A DNA stretch of 64,000 bases. Origin: Labilibaculum sp. K2S. GTDB taxonomy: Bacteria > Bacteroidota > Bacteroidia > Bacteroidales > Marinifilaceae. Of the stretch, positions 9,156 through 20,205 are shown in pieces. A program made the position numbers and the translations under genes. The number at the start of each line of letters is the position of its first letter. Position 1 is the first letter of the stretch. The notes below the pieces were generated by a model. That model worked only from the letters and a program-made list of their open reading frames with translations. It was not told the DNA's origin and did no database searches. The stretch is from positions 468,928-532,927 of the forward strand of contig NZ_JAUCMW010000001.1 in NCBI RefSeq assembly GCF_030372765.1, written 5' to 3'.

Positions 9156-9596
9156 TTAGCAACTGCATTCTAAATTTAGTTGATTCCCATTTTGTTCAGC
9201 TTTTTTATCAAAATGTATTCCTACAGATATTCCTATTGCCAAACCAAGTATCAAGCCCATGCCATTGTTATCAAATGAAGCAGAAAACGCCACTCCCAGA
9301 GCCACGCCAATGGCCATATAAAGGTTTTTGTAGTGGTTTTTTGTTACCAGATTAAGTTCCTTTTCAATTAGTCTCAGAGTTTTATAATACACTTTTCGCA
9401 GAAGTCTGATCAATTTTTTATCTGTTTCTGAAAATGAATGAATCGTGGCAATATCCGTATTAATTGTGTTTTGTATACTTTCCGGCATTTCTCTTTTGTT
9501 CAACTCATCAATCAAAACCTGTAACTTATGATATGCTTTTGTAAGCTTTATATTTTGCTCAGTATTAGCTCTTTCTTCTATTTTATGTATTGTCAT
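9156..9596 (-). CDS. Small membrane protein of ECF sigma operon
   Basis: A 146-residue protein. The frame also has a TTG start at 9635 that overlaps the stop of the upstream gene; I prefer the ATG at 9596 (MTIHKIEERANTEQ). The first 95 residues are helical and charged, likely a coiled coil (NIKLTKAYHKLQVLIDELNK). Residues about 92-128 form a glycine-rich hydrophobic hairpin of two membrane segments (YMAIGVALGVAFS and GLILGLAIGISVGIHF). It ends in a short Cys-containing tail (LECSC). Third gene after an ECF sigma factor and a four-helix membrane protein. Such unnamed membrane proteins often accompany Bacteroidota sigma factors; a role in sigma control is inference from position. Confidence 0.65.
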   Translation of the reverse strand: MTIHKIEERANTEQNIKLTKAYHKLQVLIDELNKREMPESIQNTINTDIATIHSFSETDKKLIRLLRKVYYKTLRLIEKELNLVTKNHYKNLYMAIGVALGVAFSASFDNNGMGLILGLAIGISVGIHFDKKAEQNGNQLNLECSC

Positions 9597-9631
9597 ACTC
9601 GTAAAATTAAAATTATTATTCTGAATAAAAA

Positions 9632-10273
9632 TCAAGCTCTCAATTCTTCAATATCTGCAATTAGTTCATCCAGCTTTCTAAATACCTGGCCATAGATCAG
9701 GCTCACATCAAAATTGTAAATTCGATCGCCAAAGTAGGCTAGTAAACCCGTAATGATTGCAATGGGAATTGTCCATAGTACCGGTATGTTATTTATGAGA
9801 TAAATTTGATTAGGTCTTTCTAATATCCCTTTAAATGTCTCCTGAATATCATTCGAAAACCAAAAACCCAATACCATAAAAACAAAAAATAAAGGGTAAT
9901 AATATCTGGCTAGTTTCCTGTTAACTGCAAGTTGTTCTTTCATCCAGTTATCGAATGATTTCAAATATTGGTAGCTGTTTACATTTTTATCAATTTTAAT
10001 TAGGTCTTTCATTAATCTTCTGTTGACCAGTACAATAGTATTTAAAATGAAAAAATATCCTATACCCATAACAGGGATTCCCACAACACCGGAAGCAATC
10101 AAAATTACGAATGAACCTATAACTATTGCATTCAGGTTTATTCTGAACATTCTTTTGAATTTATCGATGATGTGTTTGGATTTTTGATTGTACAAGTCAT
10201 TTAGTTTCGGAGCCACCAATGCATCGTTTTTTAAAAAGCCCTCTTTCCAAATTGTTTCAATTGACTTTTCCAT
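9632..10273 (-). CDS. Membrane protein of ECF sigma operon, possible anti-sigma factor
   Basis: A 213-residue protein with a cytoplasmic N-terminal helix pair (about 1-45) and four predicted membrane helices (about 48-68, 72-88, 128-144, 168-184), ending in an acidic helix KLDELIADIEELRA. It overlaps the sigma factor gene by 17 bases, the close coupling typical of a sigma/anti-sigma pair. It lacks the usual Bacteroidota FecR domain and has no zinc-binding HxxxCxxC motif, so it is not a standard ZAS or FecR anti-sigma factor. The sigma-binding role is inferred from the operon only. Confidence 0.7.
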   Translation of the reverse strand: MEKSIETIWKEGFLKNDALVAPKLNDLYNQKSKHIIDKFKRMFRINLNAIVIGSFVILIASGVVGIPVMGIGYFFILNTIVLVNRRLMKDLIKIDKNVNSYQYLKSFDNWMKEQLAVNRKLARYYYPLFFVFMVLGFWFSNDIQETFKGILERPNQIYLINNIPVLWTIPIAIITGLLAYFGDRIYNFDVSLIYGQVFRKLDELIADIEELRA

Positions 10274-10742
10274 CTAGTATTTTTTTAAGTCGTTCTTTAA
10301 TTCTTTTGACCCGCACACCAATGTTGTTCGGATTTGTGCCAATAATTTCTGCTATTTCCTGATAGGTTTTTTCCTCCAGATAAAGCAAAATAACTGCCCT
10401 GTCTACCTCCGACAATTGCTTGATCGCAATATAGAGATGATTAAGGGACTCATCGTCAAAGGTCCGGTTGTCTTCAGCGGCCACGTCTGGTAAATGATTT
10501 GACGTAACATGATGTTTACTGTTTTTCTTTAGTAAGGTCAGGCAAACATTCAAGGTCAATCGATAGATCCATGTCGACCATTCAGATTGTCCTCTAAAAT
10601 TCTCATTACTTCTCCATATTTGTAAACAAACCTCTTGGTAGTAATCTTCGAAATCTTCCTGTGTATTCGTATATGCCCGGCATATCTTAATGATAATGGC
10701 AGCATAAGGAAGAATTGATGATGTGTAAAAATCGGTACTCAC
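10257..10742 (-). CDS. ECF-type RNA polymerase sigma factor
   Basis: A 161-residue sigma-70 family protein of the extracytoplasmic-function group. Region 2 is visible at about residues 20-65 (QEDFEDYYQEVCLQIWRSNE, then STWIYRLTLNVCLTLLKK) and region 4 at about 105-158 (LSEVDRAVILLYLEEKTYQE...PNNIGVRVKRIKERLKK), with an acidic linker between them. The only suitable start is GTG at 10742. It would redirect RNA polymerase to a specific promoter set when released by its regulator. The two membrane proteins encoded downstream (9632-10273 and 9156-9596) are the likely control partners. Confidence 0.92.
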   Translation of the reverse strand: MSTDFYTSSILPYAAIIIKICRAYTNTQEDFEDYYQEVCLQIWRSNENFRGQSEWSTWIYRLTLNVCLTLLKKNSKHHVTSNHLPDVAAEDNRTFDDESLNHLYIAIKQLSEVDRAVILLYLEEKTYQEIAEIIGTNPNNIGVRVKRIKERLKKILDGKVN

Positions 10743-10867
10743 TATAGTTTTTTCTTAATTAGTGGTTGAAATATAAGATTATTACACCCAAAAGAAGATT
10801 TTTTTTAATGGGATATTTGGATTTGCTTTACTACGGGTTTGGTAATTGTTTATTCCTTTAAACAACA

Positions 10868-10901
10868 AATGCTTAAACCGATTAAAATCAGTTTAAGCAT
10901 T
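10868..10901 (-). terminator. Hairpin after beta-galactosidase gene
   Basis: AATGCTTAAAC (10868-10878) pairs perfectly with GTTTAAGCATT (10891-10901). On the minus strand it follows the beta-galactosidase stop by 26 bases. The tail is T-rich but interrupted, so termination may be partial. Confidence 0.6.
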
Positions 10902-10927
10902 GTGTTTTATTAATAATTAGGTACTGA

Positions 10928-14071
<3,144 letters not shown>

Positions 14072-14301
14072 TCAACTAAATAGGAATATGATAGCTTTTA
14101 CTACTTGCCTGTGGTGGCTGGTAAGTATGCAAAAGTAAGCTGTCCCGAATTTATTAAAAACGGGAGGATAAACAAAATAATAAAGACGCTAAAAACACCA
14201 AAGACTGATTCTGAAATGCTATTTGCATTTAGTCCTCAAGAGATTGATTCTCATTGATACTGTTGGGTCTCAAGCAGGTGCTAATTTAGTTCTGTATCTG
14301 C

Positions 14302-15612
14302 TTACTGCAATTGAGGATTTCTCGCTTTAATTGAGAAAATCAGTAAAATGATGGCATAGGCGACTCCAGCGTATCCAGCTATGCTATAGCTTCCGGTTAA
14401 TGTGAATATTCTACTGAAGAAAAGGGGTGCCATTGCACTTGAAAATACAACTAAGGACATTGATAATCCGCTAATCGCACCCAAATGTTTTCGCCCGTAA
14501 AAGCGAGGCCAGGTAATTGCTACTAAAACGGAATACAAGCCACCCATAATACCATTTCCCAGTATCAATACATAGTAACCAATTTCAGATCCTAAAATTG
14601 CAATCCCTAAACTTGATAACAAACACCCAATTAGAAAAATAATCAGAAGCTTTTGCATTTTAATGTAATCACTTAGAAGATTACCTAGAATTGCAGAAGC
14701 AATAGAAATGATGGAAGCAGGAACAAATACACTTAAAGCTTTTTGTTCCGAATATCCACATGATTCGAAGATAGATATGACATTAAAGGTAAAACCGGTA
14801 ATGAAAAATGCATTAAAACTTAAACCAAAAGTAAATAGCCAAAATACCCATGTGCTTCGTGCTTCTTTTAGAGTATATTGTTTTTTAGTTTGAAATGTAG
14901 GATTGCTTTTGTGTTTTGGTTCAATAATTTTTCCATCAGGAATTAAACCACATTCTTCAGGATTATCCCGGTAAAAGATAAATGCGAAAATAACAAATAG
15001 AAAAGTAAGTACTGCCAAAATTTGGTAGGTGATACTCCAGTTAAAACGAGTAATAAGCAGTGCTATAAAAAGTGGTGATACGGCAAATCCAAAAGATTGA
15101 ATCGCACTGGAAATACTATTTGCCAATCCTCTTCGCTGGTCGAACCATTTCATGATTAGGTTTCGTGAGGCCAAGGTTAGTACTCCTTGTCCTGAGAAAC
15201 GTAAGAAGAAGAATAACAGAGAGATCAGAATAAATGAAGCTGTTGAGAACTCAATGCTGACAAAGTTTGATAACGACCCGGATAAGAGATCAGAATAGGA
15301 AAATAGTACTAAGGTTACGGCCAATCCTAAGGCTGCAATCATTGCTGTGAAGCGGGCACCAAATTTATCGTAAATTTTACCTGCATATGTTAAGAAAAGA
15401 GAGCTTGCTACAGTACCTATCAAATAAGCCGAACTCAATGCATCTCGACTTAATTTCAACGAATCGATTAAGTAATTGGTAAACACTGAAACACCCATTG
15501 TTTGCCCGGGAATACTACTGATTATACCTATGGTACCTGCAATCATACAAATCCATCCGTAAAAAAACGGAATTTTTGCCGGAGCAAACGGGAAGTTCGG
15601 ATTTCTTTTCAA
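14302..15612 (-). CDS. Major facilitator superfamily transporter
   Basis: A 436-residue inner-membrane protein with about twelve membrane helices and a central cytoplasmic loop (about residues 205-235, rich in Lys and Pro). The first loop carries a degenerate MFS signature, AGKIYDKFGARFT. The overall layout (FYGWICMIAGTIGI at the start, QGVLTLASRNLIMKWFDQRR in helix 4-5) resembles the oxalate/formate antiporter-like group of MFS carriers for small organic anions. The substrate is unknown. The best start is TTG at 15612; no ATG fits the first helix. It lies upstream of the beta-galactosidase gene in the same direction, but 250 bases apart. Confidence 0.88.
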   Translation of the reverse strand: MKRNPNFPFAPAKIPFFYGWICMIAGTIGIISSIPGQTMGVSVFTNYLIDSLKLSRDALSSAYLIGTVASSLFLTYAGKIYDKFGARFTAMIAALGLAVTLVLFSYSDLLSGSLSNFVSIEFSTASFILISLLFFFLRFSGQGVLTLASRNLIMKWFDQRRGLANSISSAIQSFGFAVSPLFIALLITRFNWSITYQILAVLTFLFVIFAFIFYRDNPEECGLIPDGKIIEPKHKSNPTFQTKKQYTLKEARSTWVFWLFTFGLSFNAFFITGFTFNVISIFESCGYSEQKALSVFVPASIISIASAILGNLLSDYIKMQKLLIIFLIGCLLSSLGIAILGSEIGYYVLILGNGIMGGLYSVLVAITWPRFYGRKHLGAISGLSMSLVVFSSAMAPLFFSRIFTLTGSYSIAGYAGVAYAIILLIFSIKARNPQLQ

Positions 15613-15770
15613 ACCAAAAAATTTAAATAGATATAGTATGTATTCTTTTTGATAGTAGAGAATACTTTTATGAGACTGTAAAAATAAGCATTTTGAATTT
15701 ATATCTTATGTGATCTAATTTAAAATAATATTAAATGTTTTGGTGATATATGTAAATACCTCTTAATCTT

Positions 15771-17687
15771 TTATTTGTTATTTGATGTTACCCATTCCAG
15801 AACATCACCAAATCGATAATTTTCCAAATAAGCAAAGTGTTTTTCCTGTTTCAATTTCAAACGGGTGAAAATGGGCGTGTTTATGCCACATAAAAATTTT
15901 GCAAGCAGTTCATCAGTTAACAGATCACCAAACTTAATGATGGCAGTTTCACATAAATCCAGATAACTATACTCAGGCAGACTTTTTAGTTGGTGGGATT
16001 TTGCAATTTTCACAGGACCAGAATTACATACCGAGCAGTGTCCGCATTTTTCCCATTCGGGATATTCTCCAAAATAGTTGGCCATATTTTTACTGATGCA
16101 GGTTTCCGATTCGAACAGGTTTAGCATTTCCCGAATTCTGTTGATTTCAACTGCTTCCTTCTTTTTAAAACTGTCGTAAAGTTCTTGCGCCACGGTATCG
16201 ATATCAAAATCCGGATTTGTAACGGTAAAAACATCAACCATCAGTTTCGCTTCCAAATTGATTAATTTCTTGGCATCAAAATATTCCAGAGCAGAAACAA
16301 CTCTATTTCTATCTGTCGAATAATTTTGACTGATGGTATCAAAATTTACTGTGATCCATTTTCTGGCTTTTTCAGAATGATCGAAAATGGCCTGAATAAA
16401 CTTCTTTCGTTCTCCCTGGAACTTTTCCACGATACTTTTTTTATCGCTGTTTAAGCTAAATCTATAGTCCGCAAAATAACTGTATTGAGGTTTAATAATT
16501 CCTCGTATCTCCATGTAAACCAGTAGGGTTTTAATTGGCAGAATACGGATGTTACTATGTGCCGGAAGTGTGTTTAGCTTGATTTCCCAGCTTGTTTTAG
16601 CCTTTTTTACGCGGCTGAGAATTTCTTTTATGCCTGATAGGGCAGGAGTGTCTCCAAATATGAAATTCTCAAGCACATTCACATTGTCATGATTTGCTAA
16701 AACAATACAATCTGATTTTTTCCCATCGCGGCCCGCTCGTCCAATTTCCTGAGAATAGTTTTCTGTTGATTTTGGAAGATCGTAATGAATCACATAACGA
16801 ATGTTCGATTTATCGATTCCCATTCCAAACGCAATTGTTGCAACCACACAATTTACTTTATCCGCCATAAATTGATTTTGGATTTCTTCGCGATCTTCAC
16901 TTTTCAATCCTGCATGATATGCCTTGGCCGTTATTCCTTTCGAGGATAATATACCTGCAACCACTTCTGCTGTTTTTTGCTGCGTTACATACACAATTCC
17001 ACATTCATTTTTTCGGGGAAGAAGTAATGAAAGCAATTTGTTGTTTTTCTCAGATTGAATAACCGGAACAACGTTTACATCTAAATTTGATCGGTAAAAT
17101 CCCGTAATTGTTACGTTCTCTTTTGCAATGGCAAACTTTTTAGTCATGTCATCAATAACCTTGGGAGTCGCAGTTGCGGTAAGCAAAAGCACTTGTTTGG
17201 CCTGAAAAGTATCACGATAATCTGGCAGCTTTAAATAATCCGGTCTGAAATTGTGACCCCATTCCGAGATGCAATGAGCTTCATCAATTACCAGTAAGGA
17301 GATAGAAATGTCTTTCAGAAATCTGCGAAAGCGTTCATTTTTAAAACGTTCTACTGATATCATTAAAATTTTGTGTTGTCTGGCACGGATACCATTCATG
17401 ATATCCTGTTCTTCCTCTTTCGAGAGAGATGAATCGATTCGGACTGCAGATATATTTTTCGATTGCAGAAAATCTATTTGATCTTTTATTAAAGCCAGTA
17501 AAGGGGAAACCACCACGGTAAGTTCCGTAAGTTGGAGAGCGGGAAGTTGGTAACAAAGAGATTTCCCCGATCCGGTTGGAAAAATAGCTATTGCTGATTT
17601 TCCTTCCAGTATAGTAGAAATAACCTCTTTTTGTCCTGGTTTAAAATCAGAAAACCCAAAATTGTCTTGTAATAGATTGTGTAACAT
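15771..17687 (-). CDS. recQ: ATP-dependent DNA helicase RecQ
   Basis: A 638-residue superfamily 2 DNA helicase. I choose the ATG at 17687 over an upstream in-frame TTG. The Walker A motif (FPTGSGKSLCYQLPAL) is at about residues 36-51, the DEAH box with the RecQ-specific extension (VIDEAHCISEWGHNFRPDY) at 134-152, and motif VI (QEIGRAGRDGK) near 320. The RecQ C-terminal zinc-binding cysteines are present (CISKNMANYF...WEKCGHCSVC), followed by a winged-helix part. A classic HRDC domain is not evident at the C-terminus, so this is one of the shorter RecQ forms. It unwinds DNA 3' to 5' in recombination and repair. Confidence 0.95.
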   Translation of the reverse strand: MLHNLLQDNFGFSDFKPGQKEVISTILEGKSAIAIFPTGSGKSLCYQLPALQLTELTVVVSPLLALIKDQIDFLQSKNISAVRIDSSLSKEEEQDIMNGIRARQHKILMISVERFKNERFRRFLKDISISLLVIDEAHCISEWGHNFRPDYLKLPDYRDTFQAKQVLLLTATATPKVIDDMTKKFAIAKENVTITGFYRSNLDVNVVPVIQSEKNNKLLSLLLPRKNECGIVYVTQQKTAEVVAGILSSKGITAKAYHAGLKSEDREEIQNQFMADKVNCVVATIAFGMGIDKSNIRYVIHYDLPKSTENYSQEIGRAGRDGKKSDCIVLANHDNVNVLENFIFGDTPALSGIKEILSRVKKAKTSWEIKLNTLPAHSNIRILPIKTLLVYMEIRGIIKPQYSYFADYRFSLNSDKKSIVEKFQGERKKFIQAIFDHSEKARKWITVNFDTISQNYSTDRNRVVSALEYFDAKKLINLEAKLMVDVFTVTNPDFDIDTVAQELYDSFKKKEAVEINRIREMLNLFESETCISKNMANYFGEYPEWEKCGHCSVCNSGPVKIAKSHQLKSLPEYSYLDLCETAIIKFGDLLTDELLAKFLCGINTPIFTRLKLKQEKHFAYLENYRFGDVLEWVTSNNK

Positions 17688-17762
17688 ATTCTGCAATTGT
17701 ATGTTGAAAAAAAGTACATGAATACACGTAAATTGTGCATTTATATCATGGATAAAAGCTCA

Positions 17763-17770
17763 TAGATTTG
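17763..17770 (+). promoter_or_regulatory. Candidate -7 element for DoxX gene
   Basis: TAGATTTG matches the Bacteroidota -7 consensus TAnnTTTG exactly, 38 bases upstream of the DoxX start. A clear -33 TTG at the usual distance was not found. Confidence 0.5.
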
Positions 17771-17807
17771 TAATGAATATCGAAATTAATCAAATAAAAA
17801 TATATTT

Positions 17808-18206
17808 ATGGAAAATTTAGGAAAACTAATTTTACGACTATCAGTTGGTGGTTTGATGTTGTTTCATGGAGTGCAGAAATTATTGGATGGTATTGGCGGA
17901 GTGAAATTCTTAATCGTCAAAACAGGTTTGCCCGAAATACTTTCGTACGGAGTTTATCTGGGAGAGTTAGTTGCACCACTTCTTTTATTATTAGGCACAT
18001 ACACAAGGGTTTCTGGTTTGTTAATTGCCCTAACAATGCTCGTGTCTATTCCTGCAGCTCACCCCGAAGGTATTTTTCATTTGAATGAGTACGGAGGTTT
18101 GGGAATTGAATTAAATGCATTGTATTTATTTGGAGGACTTGCCATAATGTTTTTGGGATCAGGAAAATATCGCCTGATTAAGCAAAGTGGATTTTGGAAA
18201 GAATAA
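17808..18206 (+). CDS. DoxX family membrane protein
   Basis: A 132-residue membrane protein with four predicted helices and the DoxX-family start (LGKLILRLSVGGLMLFHGVQKL). Other family marks are the central GVYLGELVAPLLLLLG and the C-terminal LGIELNALYLFGGLAIMFLG. DoxX-like proteins are small inner-membrane proteins; some associate with quinone or thiol redox chemistry, but no reaction can be assigned here. Monocistronic, ending at a strong terminator. Confidence 0.9.
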   Translation: MENLGKLILRLSVGGLMLFHGVQKLLDGIGGVKFLIVKTGLPEILSYGVYLGELVAPLLLLLGTYTRVSGLLIALTMLVSIPAAHPEGIFHLNEYGGLGIELNALYLFGGLAIMFLGSGKYRLIKQSGFWKE

Positions 18207-18230
18207 GGGAATTCGTTGAATTAAGTAATA

Positions 18231-18269
18231 ATAGCCTTGTATGTCCGGATATACAAGGCTATATTTTTT
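18231..18269 (+). terminator. Rho-independent terminator
   Basis: A perfect 12-bp stem (ATAGCCTTGTAT, 18231-18242, with 18251-18262), an 8-base loop and a T run. It ends the DoxX transcript. Confidence 0.92.
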
Positions 18270-18298
18270 GATCTTAGCAGACAATTTCGTTAATTTGC

Positions 18299-18310
18299 AT
18301 CGCAAGCGAT
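18299..18310. promoter_or_regulatory. Candidate MarR operator palindrome
   Basis: ATCGC-AA-GCGAT is a perfect palindrome 13 bases before the MarR start codon. Its position fits an autoregulatory operator of the MarR-family gene; assignment is by position only. Confidence 0.4.
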
Positions 18311-18323
18311 ATAAATTAGAAAT

Positions 18324-18773
18324 ATGGACAATTTAGCTAACAAAGAGTTCAATCCTCTCAAACTTGAGAATCAATTATGCTTTACGATATATGCAGCCTC
18401 GCGGCTCATGACAAGACAATATCAGCCTTATCTTGATCAGCTCGGAATTACCTATCCTCAATATTTGGTATTTTTGGTTTTATGGGAGAAAGACGGGATT
18501 GGTGTTAACGAAATTGGATGCAAACTCTATTTGAATACCAATACCTTAACGCCTCTGTTGAAACGAATGGAACAGCTTTCTTTTATTAAAAGAATAAAGT
18601 GTTGCCAGGATGAAAGAAAGGTTCTTATTTATCTTTCGGATAAAGGAAAGAATTTAAAGGAGGAAGCGAAAAATATTCCCTTGGAAATGGCAAAATCGCT
18701 TAATTGCAGTGTTGGAAAAGCAATGTATTTGAAAAATGAATTGGAAATGTTAATTCATCAAATGCTAAAATAG
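18324..18773 (+). CDS. MarR family transcriptional regulator
   Basis: A 149-residue winged-helix regulator. The recognition region is at about residues 60-100 (GVNEIGCKLYLNTNTLTPLL, then KRMEQLSFIKRIKC) and the wing contains DERKVLIYLSDKG. The N-terminal helix has LCFTIYAASRLMTRQYQPYL, typical of the OhrR/MarR branch. C52 lies in the HTH region rather than at the usual OhrR sensing position, and a second pair (C93, C94) precedes the wing, so oxidation sensing is possible but unproven. The MATE pump starts 76 bases downstream in the same direction, a common regulator-efflux pairing. Confidence 0.9.
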   Translation: MDNLANKEFNPLKLENQLCFTIYAASRLMTRQYQPYLDQLGITYPQYLVFLVLWEKDGIGVNEIGCKLYLNTNTLTPLLKRMEQLSFIKRIKCCQDERKVLIYLSDKGKNLKEEAKNIPLEMAKSLNCSVGKAMYLKNELEMLIHQMLK

Positions 18774-18849
18774 AGCTTGGGCTCATATTGCTAAAATCAC
18801 ATTCGTTTTCGATTCATATCCTTTTGCACTCACACATGAAGTTTAGTAG

Positions 18850-20202
18850 ATGTTAAAATTCATCACCGGTTTACTTAGACGAGAACAAAAATATTCTGAG
18901 GTTGGGAAAAATCTGCTCAAGTTGGCTTTTCCAATTATCGGCTCGTTTCTTTTGCACATGACTTACAATCTTACCGATATGATTTGGGTAGGATATTTGG
19001 GAAGTGGTGCTGTTGCTGCGGTTGGTTCTGCAGGTTTCTTTTTACAGTTGGGGTGGGCTATGGCTTCAATTGTAACAGTAGGTGCAAATATAAAAATCGC
19101 ACATTCAGTGGGTGCCGAAAACATGAATGCGGCCGGCAGATATTCAACCGCTGGATTGTGGGGAATTGGTGGCATTGCCATTTTGTTCACCTCTGTTTTT
19201 TTAGCCATTCCGGAGCAGTTCATTGGTTTTTTCCAAATGAAGGATGTTCAGGTTAATGAAATGGCCGTTTCATATTTGGTAATAAGTTCCTTTGGGATTA
19301 TTATCAGTTTTGTGAACCTGTTGTTCATCAGTATTTTTAATGCTCACGGCAAAACGAAGATTTCCTTTAAGGCTAGTATCATTGGAACCTTAATTAATAT
19401 TATTTTAGATCCTTTACTGATTTTCACCTTTAAATTGGGGGTTGAAGGTGCTGCTGTTGCAACAATTATTGGCAGGTCAGCCAGTCTGTTATTTTTCTTA
19501 TTTGTGTATCAGAAATTCGATACGATTTATTTTAAAGGTTTATTGCCATACGCAGCAAAACTAAAAAACTTATTCGGGGTTGGATTACCCGCAGCTATTC
19601 AGCGAATTTCATTTTCGGTAATTTATATTTTTCTTGCCAGAATTATTGCCGAATGGGGACCAAATGCTATTGCAGTTCAGAAAATTGGTGTTCAAATCGA
19701 GTCAATTACATTTATGATTGTTGGTGGTATTATGCAGGCCGTTACGATTATGGTTGGGCATAGTTATGGTGCAAAAAACATTACAGAAGTTCCTAATATT
19801 TATAAAGCGGGTATACGGATATCCTTGGCCGTAGGAACCGTAACTACATTGATCTTTTTGTTCTTTCCACAGACATTATTTTCCATTTTTGTACCTGAGG
19901 CTGAAAGTATATCAATGGGTAAGGATTATTTGATGATATTGGCGGCATCGCAGTTATTTATGTGTTTGGAAATGATTAGTGCCGGGGTTTTTAATGGTCT
20001 TGGAAAAACAAAAATATCTGCCGCTGTAAGTGTTATTTTCACTTCATTACGTTTGCCAGGAGCATATTTTCTAGGCTTTTATACAGTTTTAAGTTTAAAC
20101 GGAGTTTGGTGGAGTATTACCGGAAGCAGCATATTAAAAGGCATAGTTCTTTACTTTTTATTACGAACATATTTTAAAAATAACACATTTGGTAAATTCT
20201 AA
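18850..20202 (+). CDS. MATE family multidrug/cation efflux transporter
   Basis: A 450-residue inner-membrane protein with twelve predicted helices and the two-fold MATE repeat (LAFPIIGSFLLHMTYNLTDM at the start, VGLPAAIQRISFSVIYIFLA at the second half). MATE pumps export organic cations and drugs in exchange for Na+ or H+. It follows a MarR-type regulator, so it is probably under its control. It ends 3 bases before gshF, which implies cotranscription with glutathione synthesis and could indicate export of a thiol conjugate or a joint stress response; this is inference. Confidence 0.93.
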   Translation: MLKFITGLLRREQKYSEVGKNLLKLAFPIIGSFLLHMTYNLTDMIWVGYLGSGAVAAVGSAGFFLQLGWAMASIVTVGANIKIAHSVGAENMNAAGRYSTAGLWGIGGIAILFTSVFLAIPEQFIGFFQMKDVQVNEMAVSYLVISSFGIIISFVNLLFISIFNAHGKTKISFKASIIGTLINIILDPLLIFTFKLGVEGAAVATIIGRSASLLFFLFVYQKFDTIYFKGLLPYAAKLKNLFGVGLPAAIQRISFSVIYIFLARIIAEWGPNAIAVQKIGVQIESITFMIVGGIMQAVTIMVGHSYGAKNITEVPNIYKAGIRISLAVGTVTTLIFLFFPQTLFSIFVPEAESISMGKDYLMILAASQLFMCLEMISAGVFNGLGKTKISAAVSVIFTSLRLPGAYFLGFYTVLSLNGVWWSITGSSILKGIVLYFLLRTYFKNNTFGKF

Positions 20203-20205
20203 TAT

